Positions 1-8,739 of a stretch of 64,000 nucleotides of DNA are shown piece by piece; position 1 is the first letter of the stretch, and each line of letters begins with the position of its first letter. The notes under the pieces are model-generated. The model saw only the letters and a list, made by a program, of their open reading frames with translations. It did no database searches and was not told the origin of the DNA. The stretch spans positions 868,001-932,000 of the forward strand of contig NZ_CABPSF010000001.1 of the NCBI RefSeq assembly GCF_902459685.1. Reading direction: 5' to 3'. Source of the DNA: Pandoraea iniqua (GTDB lineage: Bacteria; Pseudomonadota; Gammaproteobacteria; Burkholderiales; Burkholderiaceae). The position numbers were made by a program, and so were the translations under genes.

Positions 1-914
1 CGATCGACGGTCTTGTCGTACACGCTTTCATGCACGAACAGGCGGCGCAGCGTGGTGCAACGCTGACCTGCCGTACCCACGGCGGAGAACACGATGCCGC
101 GCAGGGCCAGTTCCATGTCGGCGCTGCCGGTCACGATGCCGGCGTTGTTGCCGCCCAGTTCGAGAATCGAACGGCCGAAGCGGCGCGCGACTTCCACGCC
201 GACCTTGCGGCCCATTTCGGTGCTGCCCGTTGCGCTCACGATGGCGGAACGCGGATCGGCCACGAGTGCTTCACCCACGTCGCGACCGCCGATGATCAAG
301 GCGGTCAGGCCTTCCGGCGCGTCGCCGAACTCGGCAATCACTTCTTCCATCAGCTTGTTGACGGCCAGCGCGGTCAGCGGGGTCTTTTCCGACGGCTTCC
401 ACACGACGGCATTGCCGCACACGAGCGCCAGCGCCGCATTCCACGACCACACAGCGACGGGGAAGTTGAATGCGGAAATGACGGTGCAAACACCCAGCGG
501 ATGCCACGTTTCAGCCATGCGGTGGCCCGGACGCTCGGATGCGATGGTCAGGCCGTACAGTTGACGCGACAGGCCGACGGCGAAGTCGCAGATGTCGATC
601 ATTTCCTGCACTTCGCCCAGACCCTCTTGCAGGATCTTGCCGGCTTCGAGCGTGACCAGTGCGCCGAGCGCCTGCTTGCGTTCGCGCAGCTTTTCGCCCA
701 GCAGGCGAACCAGCTCGCCGCGGCGCGGGGCCGGCACGTTGCGCCAGGCGGTGAATGCGGTATGGGCGCGGGCAAGCGCGGCTTGCGCGTCGCTCACGCT
801 AGCGCTGGCCACGCGACCGATGAGGGCGCCGTCGATCGGCGAGTGCACGGCGATGTCGCCGGTCTCGGCCAGCTTGGCAATACCCAGTTCGTTGAGGATG
901 GAGGTGGCGTTCAC
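1..914 (-). CDS. amaB: alpha-aminoadipate semialdehyde dehydrogenase (aldehyde dehydrogenase family 7), 3' end outside window
   Basis: Partial gene: the frame stays open to the left window edge, so only about the first 304 residues are present. Translation shows an NAD-dependent aldehyde dehydrogenase: ISAFNFPVAVWSWN in the cofactor fold, VVWKPSEKTP, ATGSTEMGRKV, the general-base region LELGGNN and the nucleophile region GTAGQRCTT. These are typical of ALDH7 (AmaB/antiquitin), which oxidises alpha-aminoadipate semialdehyde to 2-aminoadipate in lysine degradation. Start is GTG at 914 with AGGGA seven bases upstream. The HglS gene for a later step of the same pathway lies 102 bases upstream on the same strand, which supports the role. 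The family is secure; the exact substrate is inferred from context. Confidence 0.85.
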   Translation of the reverse strand, partial: MNATSILNELGIAKLAETGDIAVHSPIDGALIGRVASASVSDAQAALARAHTAFTAWRNVPAPRRGELVRLLGEKLRERKQALGALVTLEAGKILQEGLGEVQEMIDICDFAVGLSRQLYGLTIASERPGHRMAETWHPLGVCTVISAFNFPVAVWSWNAALALVCGNAVVWKPSEKTPLTALAVNKLMEEVIAEFGDAPEGLTALIIGGRDVGEALVADPRSAIVSATGSTEMGRKVGVEVARRFGRSILELGGNNAGIVTGSADMELALRGIVFSAVGTAGQRCTTLRRLFVHESVYDKTVD

Positions 915-1016
915 GTTGAAGTCCCTATGTAATCCGGTGGTAGCAGGCAATCGACGCAGCGGGCGTCAGACGGGCATATTGTGCGCCCGTCGCGACGCGT
1001 ATGCCGCGCCGCACGG

Positions 1017-2042
1017 TCATTTGGCGTTGGCGGTCATCTTGAAGATGCCCTGCGCATTCCCTGCGTCGAAACGCAGGTCGATCTTCCAGCAGTGCTTGGT
1101 GTTGTCGTACTCGCGACGGCGCGTGATGAATTCGTAGAACGAGCCCGGTACGTCGCGCGTGACGATCTCGCCGTTGGCCGCGCGGAATTCGCGGCGCACC
1201 ACGTCGGCGCGATACGCCGTCTGAAACACGCGGCCCGAGCGCGAGCGCTCGACTTCCGGCTTCATCGGACGGCCCTTCGCCTTCTCGGCGTCGGACAGCG
1301 CGAAAACGTCGTCGACACGGTCGGTCGCATGGTTGAAGGCGTTGCCCTCGGTCGCAATCCACGCCATCTCGGCCGACTCGGCCAGCAGCACGTCGTAGTC
1401 GGCCTCGCTCGGCACGTCATGCTGACGCGCAAACGCGCCCACGATGACGGGCAGCAATGCCTGCGCCGTTTCGAGCGGCAGCGTGCCGTCGCGTTCCAGC
1501 TCCCACAGTTGGCCGACGGCGGCCGGCGTCAGCGGGTCTTTCGACGTCCCCACAACGTTCGACACAGCCTGCTGGAACCCTTCGGAGAAACGCTCGGGGT
1601 GCAACTCGCTGACGAAGAACTGCGAGATCTCTTCGGGCGCATCTTCGTGGGCGTAGGCGCGGCCGGTCATGCCGAGCCGGTCTAGCGGGTAACGGCCGTT
1701 CGGGCGGAAGCCGAGCGGGCGCAGAATCCGCGTGAACGCAGCTTCGCCCGGCGGCAACGCGCCATTGCTGGCCCAACGCACGGTGCGCAACGCGCCATGG
1801 TCGAGATAGACGCTGCCGCCATTGCCGATGGTTTCTTCGGTGTAGGTGCGGCCGTTTTGCGAGCGCGCCAGCAAGCCTTCGAACAAGGCCATGTTCATGG
1901 CCTGTGCCAGTTCGGCACGGGTGACCTGACCCGGCTCGTACACCGCCAGAATCGACGGCGAGTTGAGCGTGGCGAAAAGCGCGTCGGTACGCGCTTCTCC
2001 CAGCAGGGAAACCAGCAACGACTGCACATTGGCATTGCGCAT
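1017..2042 (-). CDS. hglS: 2-oxoadipate dioxygenase/decarboxylase (DUF1338)
   Basis: A 341-residue DUF1338 protein starting MRNANVQSLL. The family is a VOC-fold Fe(II) enzyme (HglS in Pseudomonas putida, YdcJ in E. coli) that converts 2-oxoadipate to D-2-hydroxyglutarate in lysine degradation. Visible family segments are YLDHGALRT (metal-binding His), the FTRILRPLGF region and the C-terminal GSFYEFITRR. It is shorter than the roughly 450-residue P. putida and E. coli proteins as I remember them. It precedes the aminoadipate semialdehyde dehydrogenase on the same strand and is divergent from a LysR gene, so the two enzymes probably form one lysine-catabolic operon. No strong Shine-Dalgarno sequence is visible. 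Confidence 0.85.
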   Translation of the reverse strand: MRNANVQSLLVSLLGEARTDALFATLNSPSILAVYEPGQVTRAELAQAMNMALFEGLLARSQNGRTYTEETIGNGGSVYLDHGALRTVRWASNGALPPGEAAFTRILRPLGFRPNGRYPLDRLGMTGRAYAHEDAPEEISQFFVSELHPERFSEGFQQAVSNVVGTSKDPLTPAAVGQLWELERDGTLPLETAQALLPVIVGAFARQHDVPSEADYDVLLAESAEMAWIATEGNAFNHATDRVDDVFALSDAEKAKGRPMKPEVERSRSGRVFQTAYRADVVRREFRAANGEIVTRDVPGSFYEFITRRREYDNTKHCWKIDLRFDAGNAQGIFKMTANAK

Positions 2043-2153
2043 CGGAATGTCTCGCAGGGTAGGGCGCTGTCGCTTTTTTGATGTCAGGCAGCGCCGCAGG
2101 GTGTCGGGGCAGGCGCGCGGGAATGTCACCTCGCGCCTTCTTGCAGTGACAGC

Positions 2154-2182
2154 ATTATTGAAAGGGATGACACGCGCGTAAA
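2154..2182 (-). promoter_or_regulatory. putative sigma70 promoter for hglS
   Basis: Read on the minus strand: TTTACG (2177-2182), 17-base spacer, AATAAT (2154-2159), about 110 bases before the hglS start and inside the divergent hglS/LysR spacer. A TGTCAC/GTGACA inverted pair at 2124-2129 and 2146-2151 lies just downstream of the -10 and could be an operator. Found by eye only. Confidence 0.4.
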
Positions 2183-2222
2183 GCGAGATAAAATTGCCAC
2201 TTGATGCGTTTTTGGAATCAAC

Positions 2223-3122
2223 ATGCGCAAGTTCAGAACCCCGAGCACGGGCGCGCTGCTGGCTTTCGAGGCCGCCGCACGCCACGAAAGCTTTACCCAC
2301 GCGGCCCGCGAGCTGTTTCTGACGGAAAGTGCCGTGTCCCGGCAGATCGCCACGCTGGAAACCCAACTCGGCGTGCGCCTGTTCGTCCGGGCGAAGCAAC
2401 GCGTGGTGCTCACGCGCGCCGGGCGGCTGTACAGCACGCAGGTACGCCGTACGCTGGAGCAGCTTGACCGCGACACGCTGTCGATCATGGCGCACGGCAG
2501 TGGCGGGGGCTATCTGGAGCTGGCGGTGCTGCCGACGTTCGCCTCGGAGTGGTTGATTCCGCGCATGAAGGACTTCAACGAGCGTCACCCGGACGTGCGC
2601 GTGAACATGGGCGTGCACACGGACCTGTTCACGTTTGACGAGACCCACTTCGAGGCGGCCATTCACTTCGGCCAGCCGACGTGGCCGGGCACGTCGTCGG
2701 ATTATCTGTTCGGGGAAGAGGTGGTGCCGGTGTGCCGCCCGTCATTGCTGCGGGGGCCGGTGCATACGGCAGCCGATCTGCTGCAATACCCGCTGCTGCA
2801 CTCGACCACGCGCCCTTCGGCGTGGACACGCTGGTTTGCCGAGCAACGCATCGAAGACAACCGCACGGTGCAGGGGCTGCGCTACGAACTGCATACGATG
2901 CTGATCGCCGGTGCTGCGGCCGGATTGGGGATCGCGCTGGTGCCGAAGTTCTTCGTCGAAGCCCAGCTAGGGGCGCTGGACCTCACGATTCCGTTCGAGG
3001 TGAAAAGCGTGGCCGAATCGGCCTACTACCTCGTCTATCCGACGGAACTCACGCATGGTCAGCCACTGACGGTGTTCCGCCAATGGCTGCTGACCCAAGC
3101 GAGCGCTTACCGTCCGGTATAG
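2223..3122 (+). CDS. LysR-family transcriptional regulator (GcvA-like)
   Basis: A 299-residue LysR-type regulator. The N-terminal winged HTH covers about residues 5-65 (AFEAAARHESFTHAARELF, then TESAVSRQIATLE), followed by a type 2 periplasmic-binding-like effector domain ending in the AGAAAGLGIALVPKFF segment usual in GcvA/AmpR-like members. It is transcribed away from hglS across 180 bases, the usual arrangement for a LysR protein controlling its neighbour, so it probably regulates the lysine-degradation genes in response to a pathway intermediate. That target is inferred from position. Its 3' end overlaps the convergent yitT-like gene by 16 bases. Confidence 0.88.
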   Translation: MRKFRTPSTGALLAFEAAARHESFTHAARELFLTESAVSRQIATLETQLGVRLFVRAKQRVVLTRAGRLYSTQVRRTLEQLDRDTLSIMAHGSGGGYLELAVLPTFASEWLIPRMKDFNERHPDVRVNMGVHTDLFTFDETHFEAAIHFGQPTWPGTSSDYLFGEEVVPVCRPSLLRGPVHTAADLLQYPLLHSTTRPSAWTRWFAEQRIEDNRTVQGLRYELHTMLIAGAAAGLGIALVPKFFVEAQLGALDLTIPFEVKSVAESAYYLVYPTELTHGQPLTVFRQWLLTQASAYRPV

Positions 3123-3754
3123 CGGCCCGGGCGATGCCACGCCACGACCATGGCGCTCATGGCAACGGCCGAGAGGGCCGACCAGCCCACGCGTCCGAGC
3201 GGAATCGTCGCGGTGGATACCAGCAGGATCGTCGCATCGATGCACACCTGCGAGATGCCGGCGTTGATGCCGCGCCGGCGTTGCAGCCAGAGCGTGACGA
3301 TGCCGGTACCGCCCACGCCTGCGCCATGACGCGCCAGCGCAAGGATGCCCATGCCGCACAGCGTGCCGCCGACAAACGCGGCAAACAGCGGATTGACGAA
3401 CGCGACGTGCAGGGTCTGCGGCATGGCCGCGAGGGCGAAGGTGATGCCGAAGCTCGCGATCGTCGACTTGAGCGCGAAGCCGGGCCCCATCGTGAAATAC
3501 GCGAACAGGAAGAACGGAATGTTCACCAGCGTGAAGATGGTGCCCACCGGTAGCGGAAAAATATAAGAGGCGAGCAGCGCGATGCCTGCCACGCCGCCGG
3601 TCACTAACCCGGCAGCTTTGAGCAGCACCAGACCGACCACCACAAATGCCATGCCGATGATCATCGCGTAGATGTCTTCAAGCACGGAGTGCGGCACGCC
3701 GATTGTGTCGGTGGCCGCCATGACGCCGGATACGGCGCCCGATTCGTGTTTCAT
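3107..3754 (-). CDS. YitT family inner-membrane protein
   Basis: A 215-residue polytopic protein with about six hydrophobic segments: around 28-50 (YAMIIGMAFVVVGLVLL), 52-68, 70-90 (VGTIFTLVNIPFFLFAYF), 97-112, 120-140 and a C-terminal one. The GGVAGIALL and GGTGIVTLWLQRRRGINAG segments are typical of the YitT/DUF161 family, for which no reaction or substrate is established. It overlaps the LysR gene convergently and is separated from ilvE by 181 bases containing three loose TAACGCGA repeats. The start at 3754 gives an N-terminus of normal length for the family. Confidence 0.8.
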   Translation of the reverse strand: MKHESGAVSGVMAATDTIGVPHSVLEDIYAMIIGMAFVVVGLVLLKAAGLVTGGVAGIALLASYIFPLPVGTIFTLVNIPFFLFAYFTMGPGFALKSTIASFGITFALAAMPQTLHVAFVNPLFAAFVGGTLCGMGILALARHGAGVGGTGIVTLWLQRRRGINAGISQVCIDATILLVSTATIPLGRVGWSALSAVAMSAMVVAWHRPGRYTGR

Positions 3755-3935
3755 GATCTTAAAGTCAGGAACAACAAGACGGCGCGTCCGACTCTCCTAT
3801 TGTCGTAACGCGCCGCCGGTACTTTCCCGCGTCGCTGTCTCTGGCGACGCGCAGCTTGACTGCCTGTTATGTTTGAACGTCAGTTGAATCTATCACGCCA
3901 ATAACGCGATAACGCGATCACTCTATAACGCGCGA

Positions 3936-5033
3936 TCAGGCAACGTGGTGTACCCAGCCCAACGGATCGGCCACTTTGCCACGCTGAATGCCCGTAAGTT
4001 CGTCGCGAATGCGCTTGGTCACCGGGCCTTCGCCACCGTCACCGATGTTGAACTCGCCCTTGGCATGCTTGATCTGGCCAATGGCCGTCACCACCGCTGC
4101 CGTGCCGCACGCGAAGGTTTCCTTCACGCGGCCGCTGGCGGCGTCGGCCTGCCATTGCGAGAACTCGTACGGCGTTTCGTTGACGGTCATGCCGTTGCGG
4201 CGCGCCAGTTCGATGATCGAGGCGCGCGTAATGCCCGGCAGAATCGTGCCTGAGAGCGGCGGCGTTTGCAGCGAGCCGTCGTCCATCACGAAGAACACGT
4301 TCATGCCGCCCAACTCTTCGATCCAGCGATGCTGTGCCGCGTCGAGGAACACGACCTGATCGCAACCCTTGCCGCTGGCTTCGGTCTGGGCAATCAGGCT
4401 GGCGGCGTAGTTGCCGCCGCACTTGGCTGCACCGGTGCCGCCCGGGGCCGCACGCGTGTACTGGTCGGACACCCACACGGTCACGGCCGACTTGCCGGGC
4501 TTGAAGTACGGGCCGACCGGGCAGGCGATCACGCAGAAGATGTACTCATGCGATGCGCGCACGCCAAGGAAGCTTTCCGAGGCGAACATGAACGGGCGGA
4601 TATACAGGCTGCTGCCTTCGGTGCCCGGGATCCATGCGCGGTCGATGTCGACCAGCTTTTCCACGGCTTCCAGGAACACGGCTTCCGGCAGATCGGCCAT
4701 CGACATGCGCTGGGCCGAATCGCGGAAACGCTTGGCGTTTGCCTGCGGGCGGAACAGCGAAATCTTGCCGTCTTCGCCACGGTAGGCCTTCATGCCTTCG
4801 AAGATTTCCTGCGCGTAGTGCAGCACGGCGCAAGCCGGATCGATCTCGAACGGACGGCGCGCTTCGACCTTGGCGTCATGCCAGCCCGTGCCTTCGGTCC
4901 AGCGGATCGTGACCATGTGATCGGTAAATACACGGCCGAACACCGGGTTGGCCAGCTTGGCGGCGATCTGGTCGGCGGGGGTGGGGTTGGCGTGCGGCTC
5001 CACGACAAAACGCAGTTGGTTGTCAGCGCTCAT
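3936..5033 (-). CDS. ilvE: branched-chain amino acid aminotransferase
   Basis: A 365-residue fold-type IV PLP aminotransferase of the long BCAT form found in many proteobacteria. The PLP-binding lysine is K204 in GGTGAAKCGGNYAASL, and EELGGMNVFFV and SGTILPGITR form the substrate and cofactor pocket. It interconverts leucine, isoleucine and valine with their 2-oxo acids using glutamate/2-oxoglutarate in the cytoplasm, and is the last step of their biosynthesis. It stands alone, with no other ilv gene within the window. An inverted repeat lies 41-58 bases upstream of the start (separate entry). Confidence 0.95.
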   Translation of the reverse strand: MSADNQLRFVVEPHANPTPADQIAAKLANPVFGRVFTDHMVTIRWTEGTGWHDAKVEARRPFEIDPACAVLHYAQEIFEGMKAYRGEDGKISLFRPQANAKRFRDSAQRMSMADLPEAVFLEAVEKLVDIDRAWIPGTEGSSLYIRPFMFASESFLGVRASHEYIFCVIACPVGPYFKPGKSAVTVWVSDQYTRAAPGGTGAAKCGGNYAASLIAQTEASGKGCDQVVFLDAAQHRWIEELGGMNVFFVMDDGSLQTPPLSGTILPGITRASIIELARRNGMTVNETPYEFSQWQADAASGRVKETFACGTAAVVTAIGQIKHAKGEFNIGDGGEGPVTKRIRDELTGIQRGKVADPLGWVHHVA

Positions 5034-5073
5034 GTTTCTTCAGTGTCTCGGCAGAGTTGGCTTGGTCGTCTAT

Positions 5074-5091
5074 GCCGTTAACGTAAACGGC
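5074..5091. promoter_or_regulatory. inverted repeat upstream of ilvE, candidate operator
   Basis: GCCGTT (5074-5079) and AACGGC (5086-5091) are perfect complements around the spacer AACGTA, centred about 50 bases upstream of the ilvE start. The position and the TTTACGTTAACGG core on the minus strand would fit a dimeric regulator of branched-chain amino acid metabolism; a MerR-type LiuR-like site is one possibility. Unverified. Confidence 0.35.
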
Positions 5092-5251
5092 AAGGTGGCG
5101 ATATTTTCCTCCTTTCGGGGCCTGCCTGTCGACTGAATTCACCGTCCGACGCGTCTCGGCGGGCTTCTCGCCAGTCAGACGCTGGAAATTGTCGCAATTT
5201 GGTGGTTATTCGCAAGAAAATCGCGAAATTTAGCGGATCGTTGCCGAAGGG

Positions 5252-5286
5252 CCGTCTAACATGAGACGGTAACGACGTACGGTAAC
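5252..5286. repeat. inverted repeat plus direct repeat upstream of the hypothetical gene at 5385
   Basis: CCGTCT (5252-5257) pairs with AGACGG (5264-5269) around AACATG. The octamer ACGGTAAC then occurs twice at 5266-5273 and 5279-5286, 13 bases apart. These sit about 100-130 bases before the 5385 start and may be a regulator site; nothing else supports it. Confidence 0.3.
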
Positions 5287-5384
5287 AGTGTGTAAAAAAA
5301 CGTTTCGGTCAGGAGCCGGACGACGCTCGACATTTAACATCAGGAGCGGATCATGCCTGATGTGAGCAATGGGAGAGAAGACAC

Positions 5385-5741
5385 ATGCAATCGTCAACGA
5401 TTCGGATGTTGCGCGCCTATCTGCTCGTGGCTTCGCTGGGAGCCACTTGCATCGACGCCTGCGTGGTGATTGCTATGCTGGTGTTCGACGTGCCGCAAAC
5501 TATCTTTGGCACCACTGACTTCCGCCTGTCGATGGCCGGCTCGCTCGTGCTGCTGATTCTCGCCGCCCGCTCGCTCGCCGGTGTGGCGTTTCAAGCGGCA
5601 CTCAACAGCCGTCACGCCACGCAGGACGACGGGCAAGGCGGCAACGCCAGAGTCGCCGTTCGCGACGACTGCCCGCACCGCCTGCTCGTGCTGTTCCACA
5701 TCAGCATCCATCGCCAGCGCCTGTCGATGGACGCGGCCTGA
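5385..5741 (+). CDS. hypothetical small membrane protein
   Basis: A 118-residue protein not recognised from any named family. It starts with ATG preceded by GGGAGA at good spacing. Two hydrophobic segments are visible, at about residues 9-33 (LRAYLLVASLGATCIDACVV and following) and 46-67 (LSMAGSLVLLILAARSLAG), followed by a polar, charged tail rich in His, Arg and Asp. It could be a small inner-membrane protein with a cytoplasmic tail. It sits alone between ilvE and the convergent glutathione transferase gene. The tail composition resembles non-coding high-GC sequence, so the true C-terminus or even the gene's reality is less certain than for its neighbours. Confidence 0.5.
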   Translation: MQSSTIRMLRAYLLVASLGATCIDACVVIAMLVFDVPQTIFGTTDFRLSMAGSLVLLILAARSLAGVAFQAALNSRHATQDDGQGGNARVAVRDDCPHRLLVLFHISIHRQRLSMDAA

Positions 5742-5775
5742 GCGATGATCGCCGGCCGCTGAGCGCTGACGTGAA

Positions 5776-6453
5776 TCAGGCCGCCTTGTCGGCCACGTAC
5801 CCTTCATCGCCCGGACGCGGCGGACGCGACATGGCAATCCATTCCTGCACGGCCGGCCGGGCGAACTGACGGCGGGCGTACTCGGCCAGCCCGCTCGGCA
5901 CCACATCGTCGTTGTAGACCAGCCGGTTGAGCATCAACGCCAGATCCACGTCGGCAATACACCACTTATCGAACAGCGACATCCGGCCGCCGGGCAGCAG
6001 GCTTTGCGCAATGCCGATGAGCTTGCTCGCGGCCGCATAGCCAGCGTCTGAGAGCGGTTGGTCCGTCGGGCCGTAATAGATGCACTCCGTCGAGCGCTCC
6101 TGACGCAACACCGCCAGATCGCTGCGCAACCACGCTTGCACCTGACGTGCCCGGGCGAGTTCGCGCACGTCCGCCGGATATACGGGAACGGCGGGCGAGA
6201 TCGTTTCCAGATACTCGGTGATGGCCGACGATTCCGACAGCGTGAAGTCGCCGTGGACCAGCGTGGGCACGCGTCGCGTGATCGACAGGTCGGCATAGCC
6301 GCTTTCGTGATTGGCCCCGAGCGCGAGATCGACGGTGCGCAGCTCGAACGGCAGACCTTTTTCGCGCAGCGTGACGAACACCGACAACGCGTAAGGGCTG
6401 CTGAACTGTGCGTCGGCGTACAGGATGAATGGGGTGATCGGGGCGGCTGACAC
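5776..6453 (-). CDS. yfcF: glutathione S-transferase, YfcF-like
   Basis: A 225-residue cytosolic GST. The N-terminal thioredoxin-like domain shows YADAQFSSPYALSVFVTL, the cis-proline region TRRVPTLVHGDF and the glutathione gamma-glutamyl contact ESSAITEYLE; the all-helical domain contains RQVQAWLRSDL and WCIADVDLALMLNRL. These closely match my memory of E. coli YfcF, a GST with disulfide reductase/peroxidase activity. Role is glutathione-dependent detoxification or redox repair in the cytoplasm. It is divergent from a LysR gene starting at 6613, which is its likely regulator by position. Confidence 0.85.
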   Translation of the reverse strand: MSAAPITPFILYADAQFSSPYALSVFVTLREKGLPFELRTVDLALGANHESGYADLSITRRVPTLVHGDFTLSESSAITEYLETISPAVPVYPADVRELARARQVQAWLRSDLAVLRQERSTECIYYGPTDQPLSDAGYAAASKLIGIAQSLLPGGRMSLFDKWCIADVDLALMLNRLVYNDDVVPSGLAEYARRQFARPAVQEWIAMSRPPRPGDEGYVADKAA

Positions 6454-6612
6454 GGTGAACTCCTGACGGAAGCTGACGGAAGCTGATGGAAGATCTGCGA
6501 GGCAAACATTGCCTGCAAGCGCCTATGTTGCCGTACTGACGGGGTGATAAGCTACTTCACTATTCGATAGCAGGCTGTGAGCCAGATTCACACCTAAGAA
6601 CGCCCCTCCACC

Positions 6613-7509
6613 ATGAACGCACCGCTTCGCGCCCGTCCGCCGTTGGCCAATCTCGAAACCGTCTGCCTCGTCGCGCGGCACGGCTCGTTCAGCGCAGCCG
6701 CCGACGCCAGCGGCCTCACGCACGGCGCGATCAGCCGGCGAGTGAGCGCGGTTGAAAACTGGCTTGGCTGCCTGCTCTTCGAGCGGCATGCGCGCGGGGT
6801 GAGCCTGACGTGCGACGGTCAGAGATTTCTCGGCCGCGTCGAACATGCCTTCGACGTGATCGATGCCGCGGCCGATCAATGGCATCAGTCGCGCAAGGCC
6901 CCTGCGGTGCGGTTGAGCGTCGTGCCGTCGTTCGCCAAGCTCTGGCTGCTCGACCGTCTCGGTTCGCTCGAAACGGGCAAACCGTTTATCGACATTCAGG
7001 TAACCACCGAGCATCGCAACGCCGATGTGGGGGCGGGCGAAGTGGACGTCGCGATTCGCTACGGGCGCGGCGCATGGGCCAACGTCGATTGGGAGCCGTT
7101 GCTGCCCGAGACGCTTTACCCGTTGGCGTCGCCCGAGATTGCGGCGCGCCTCAAGGGCTCGAGTGCGGCTGACCTGCTGGCATTTCCGTTACTGCACGAC
7201 TCGGACCTCACGGGCTGGCGTGCGTGGTGCGGGGCGCAGGGCGTCACGTTGCGCCCGCGTGCGCGCGACCGGCGCTTTGAGGACTACACCGTGGTGCTCG
7301 CCGCGGCCGAGGCCGGGCTCGGGATTGCCTTGGCGCGCACGCCGCTCGCCGACGCGTGGCTCACGCGCAGCCGACTTGTGCGGGTATCCGACGTGGAAGT
7401 CGAATGTCCGCTGCGCTATAACATCGTGACCTCCAAGCGCGAAAAACGCCCCGAAGTGCTCGAAGTGATCGCGCGCCTGCGCGCCGCCGTCACGGCGAGC
7501 GGGTACTGA
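6613..7509 (+). CDS. LysR-family transcriptional regulator
   Basis: A 298-residue LysR protein. The HTH is at about residues 13-72 (LETVCLVARHGSFSAAADAS, then THGAISRRVSAVENWLG), and the effector-binding domain ends with VLAAAEAGLGIALARTPLA, typical of the GcvA-like branch. It is divergent from the YfcF-like glutathione transferase across 159 bases, so control of that gene is the simplest guess. No clear Shine-Dalgarno sequence precedes the ATG at 6613, but the HTH begins at the normal distance from this start. The inducer is unknown. Confidence 0.85.
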   Translation: MNAPLRARPPLANLETVCLVARHGSFSAAADASGLTHGAISRRVSAVENWLGCLLFERHARGVSLTCDGQRFLGRVEHAFDVIDAAADQWHQSRKAPAVRLSVVPSFAKLWLLDRLGSLETGKPFIDIQVTTEHRNADVGAGEVDVAIRYGRGAWANVDWEPLLPETLYPLASPEIAARLKGSSAADLLAFPLLHDSDLTGWRAWCGAQGVTLRPRARDRRFEDYTVVLAAAEAGLGIALARTPLADAWLTRSRLVRVSDVEVECPLRYNIVTSKREKRPEVLEVIARLRAAVTASGY

Positions 7510-7625
7510 GACAACTGGGCAACGCGCACGCAAATACCACGAACGCGCCGCGACGCTGGCGGGGGTTTCCCGCAGTGCGCACAACGCGTCAGGTTGCCTA
7601 CAATGCGTCGCGTCACCGTTCTGGC

Positions 7626-8564
7626 ATGGATGCACGGCAGGGGATGAACCTACGCTCGCTCGATCTGAATCTGCTGCTCGTCTTCGAGTCGCTGCTCCGC
7701 ACGCGCAGCACGACCGTAGCGGCCGAGGAGCTCAACCTCACGCAATCGGCCGTGAGCAATGCGCTCAAACGTCTGCGGTTGGCGTTCGGCGATCCGCTGT
7801 TCGTGAAAACACCGCAGGGCATGCTGCCCACCGACCTTGCGCGACAACTCGCCCAGCCGGTGACCGATGGCCTGAGCCTGATTCGCGGCGCCGTCGAAGC
7901 GCCGCAAGACTTCGTGCCCGCGAATGCGCAGCGCACGTTCCGTCTCTACCTGAGCGACATCGGCCAACTGATCTTCATCCCGAAGTTGATGGCCACGCTG
8001 GCCAAAGAGGCGCCGGGTGTGCGCATCGTTACCGTCGACACCACACCGCGTGAAGCGCAGAACGCGATGGCGATGGGGGATATCGATCTTGCCCTCGGCC
8101 TGTTCACCCGCTTCTCGTCGGGCTTTCACCAGCAGCGTCTTTTTCGCGAACACTACGTCGCCCTCGTGCGCGATGGGCATCCGGCCGTGCAGGAAAGCCT
8201 CAGTGCCGAAGCGTTTTTCAGCGCCGCACATGCCGTCTATCGCCCGACCGCAGGCAATCACGATGTGTTCGAAACGGCTGTCGAGCAGTGGTTTGCGCAG
8301 GCAGGCAGACAGCGTCACGTGGCACTTCGCATGGCGCATTCGATGGGCCTCTCGGCGCTGATCGCGGCGAGCGATCTCGTGGTGTGCGTGCCGACCCGGC
8401 TCGGACGTGCCCTCAAAGCCGCCGCCGAACTGCGCACCTGTGCGCTGCCGTTCGAGAGCCCGGTGTTCGACATCTCGCAACTCTGGCACGAACGCTTTCA
8501 CACCGATGCCGGCCATCGCTGGCTGCGCAGCACGATGTTCCGCCTCTTCCACGGCGAAGACTGA
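7626..8564 (+). CDS. LysR-family transcriptional regulator (NodD/PcpR-like branch)
   Basis: LysR protein of about 312 residues. LRSLDLNLLLVFESLLRTRS and LTQSAVSNALKRLRLAFGDPLF form the HTH and linker seen in the NodD/LinR/PcpR branch, which often controls aromatic degradation genes. The start is uncertain: ATG at 7626 is used; ATG at 7644 also precedes the domain, but its purine-rich AGGGG lies too close. It is followed in the same direction by an extradiol dioxygenase, a class II aldolase-like gene, an aromatic-acid transporter and a porin, so it probably activates that set. This is inference from order. Confidence 0.82.
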   Translation: MDARQGMNLRSLDLNLLLVFESLLRTRSTTVAAEELNLTQSAVSNALKRLRLAFGDPLFVKTPQGMLPTDLARQLAQPVTDGLSLIRGAVEAPQDFVPANAQRTFRLYLSDIGQLIFIPKLMATLAKEAPGVRIVTVDTTPREAQNAMAMGDIDLALGLFTRFSSGFHQQRLFREHYVALVRDGHPAVQESLSAEAFFSAAHAVYRPTAGNHDVFETAVEQWFAQAGRQRHVALRMAHSMGLSALIAASDLVVCVPTRLGRALKAAAELRTCALPFESPVFDISQLWHERFHTDAGHRWLRSTMFRLFHGED

Positions 8565-8739
8565 CCACCACCCGGTCCGGCACTTTCGCGCAATGCTGCA
8601 CCCCTGATTCACGCCGTAAATACCCCGCATTTACGCAATTCGTTGGCGTCATGCGGCGGCGCTCCTTATCGTGTTCATCACCAACCGGGCACTCGCCCGC
8701 AATACGAACAACACGAACAATATCCGCAGGAGACAGGCG

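Larger units (their letters stand above)
5034..5384. other. 351-base spacer upstream of ilvE and the 118-residue hypothetical
   Basis: No coding sequence is supported here. It holds divergent promoter DNA with two notable repeat structures: an inverted repeat near ilvE, and an inverted plus direct repeat group nearer the hypothetical gene. A second in-frame-looking ATG at 5353 opens another frame that is quickly abandoned; the GGGAGA sequence favours the 5385 start. Confidence 0.5.

Noticed and set aside
30-932. Plus-strand open frame at the left edge
   Set aside because: Antisense to the partial aldehyde dehydrogenase, whose frame is open to the edge and carries family motifs.
3890-3935. 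Three TAACGCGA-like repeats between yitT-like gene and ilvE
   Set aside because: Short, irregularly spaced and downstream of ilvE; too little to call a regulatory array.
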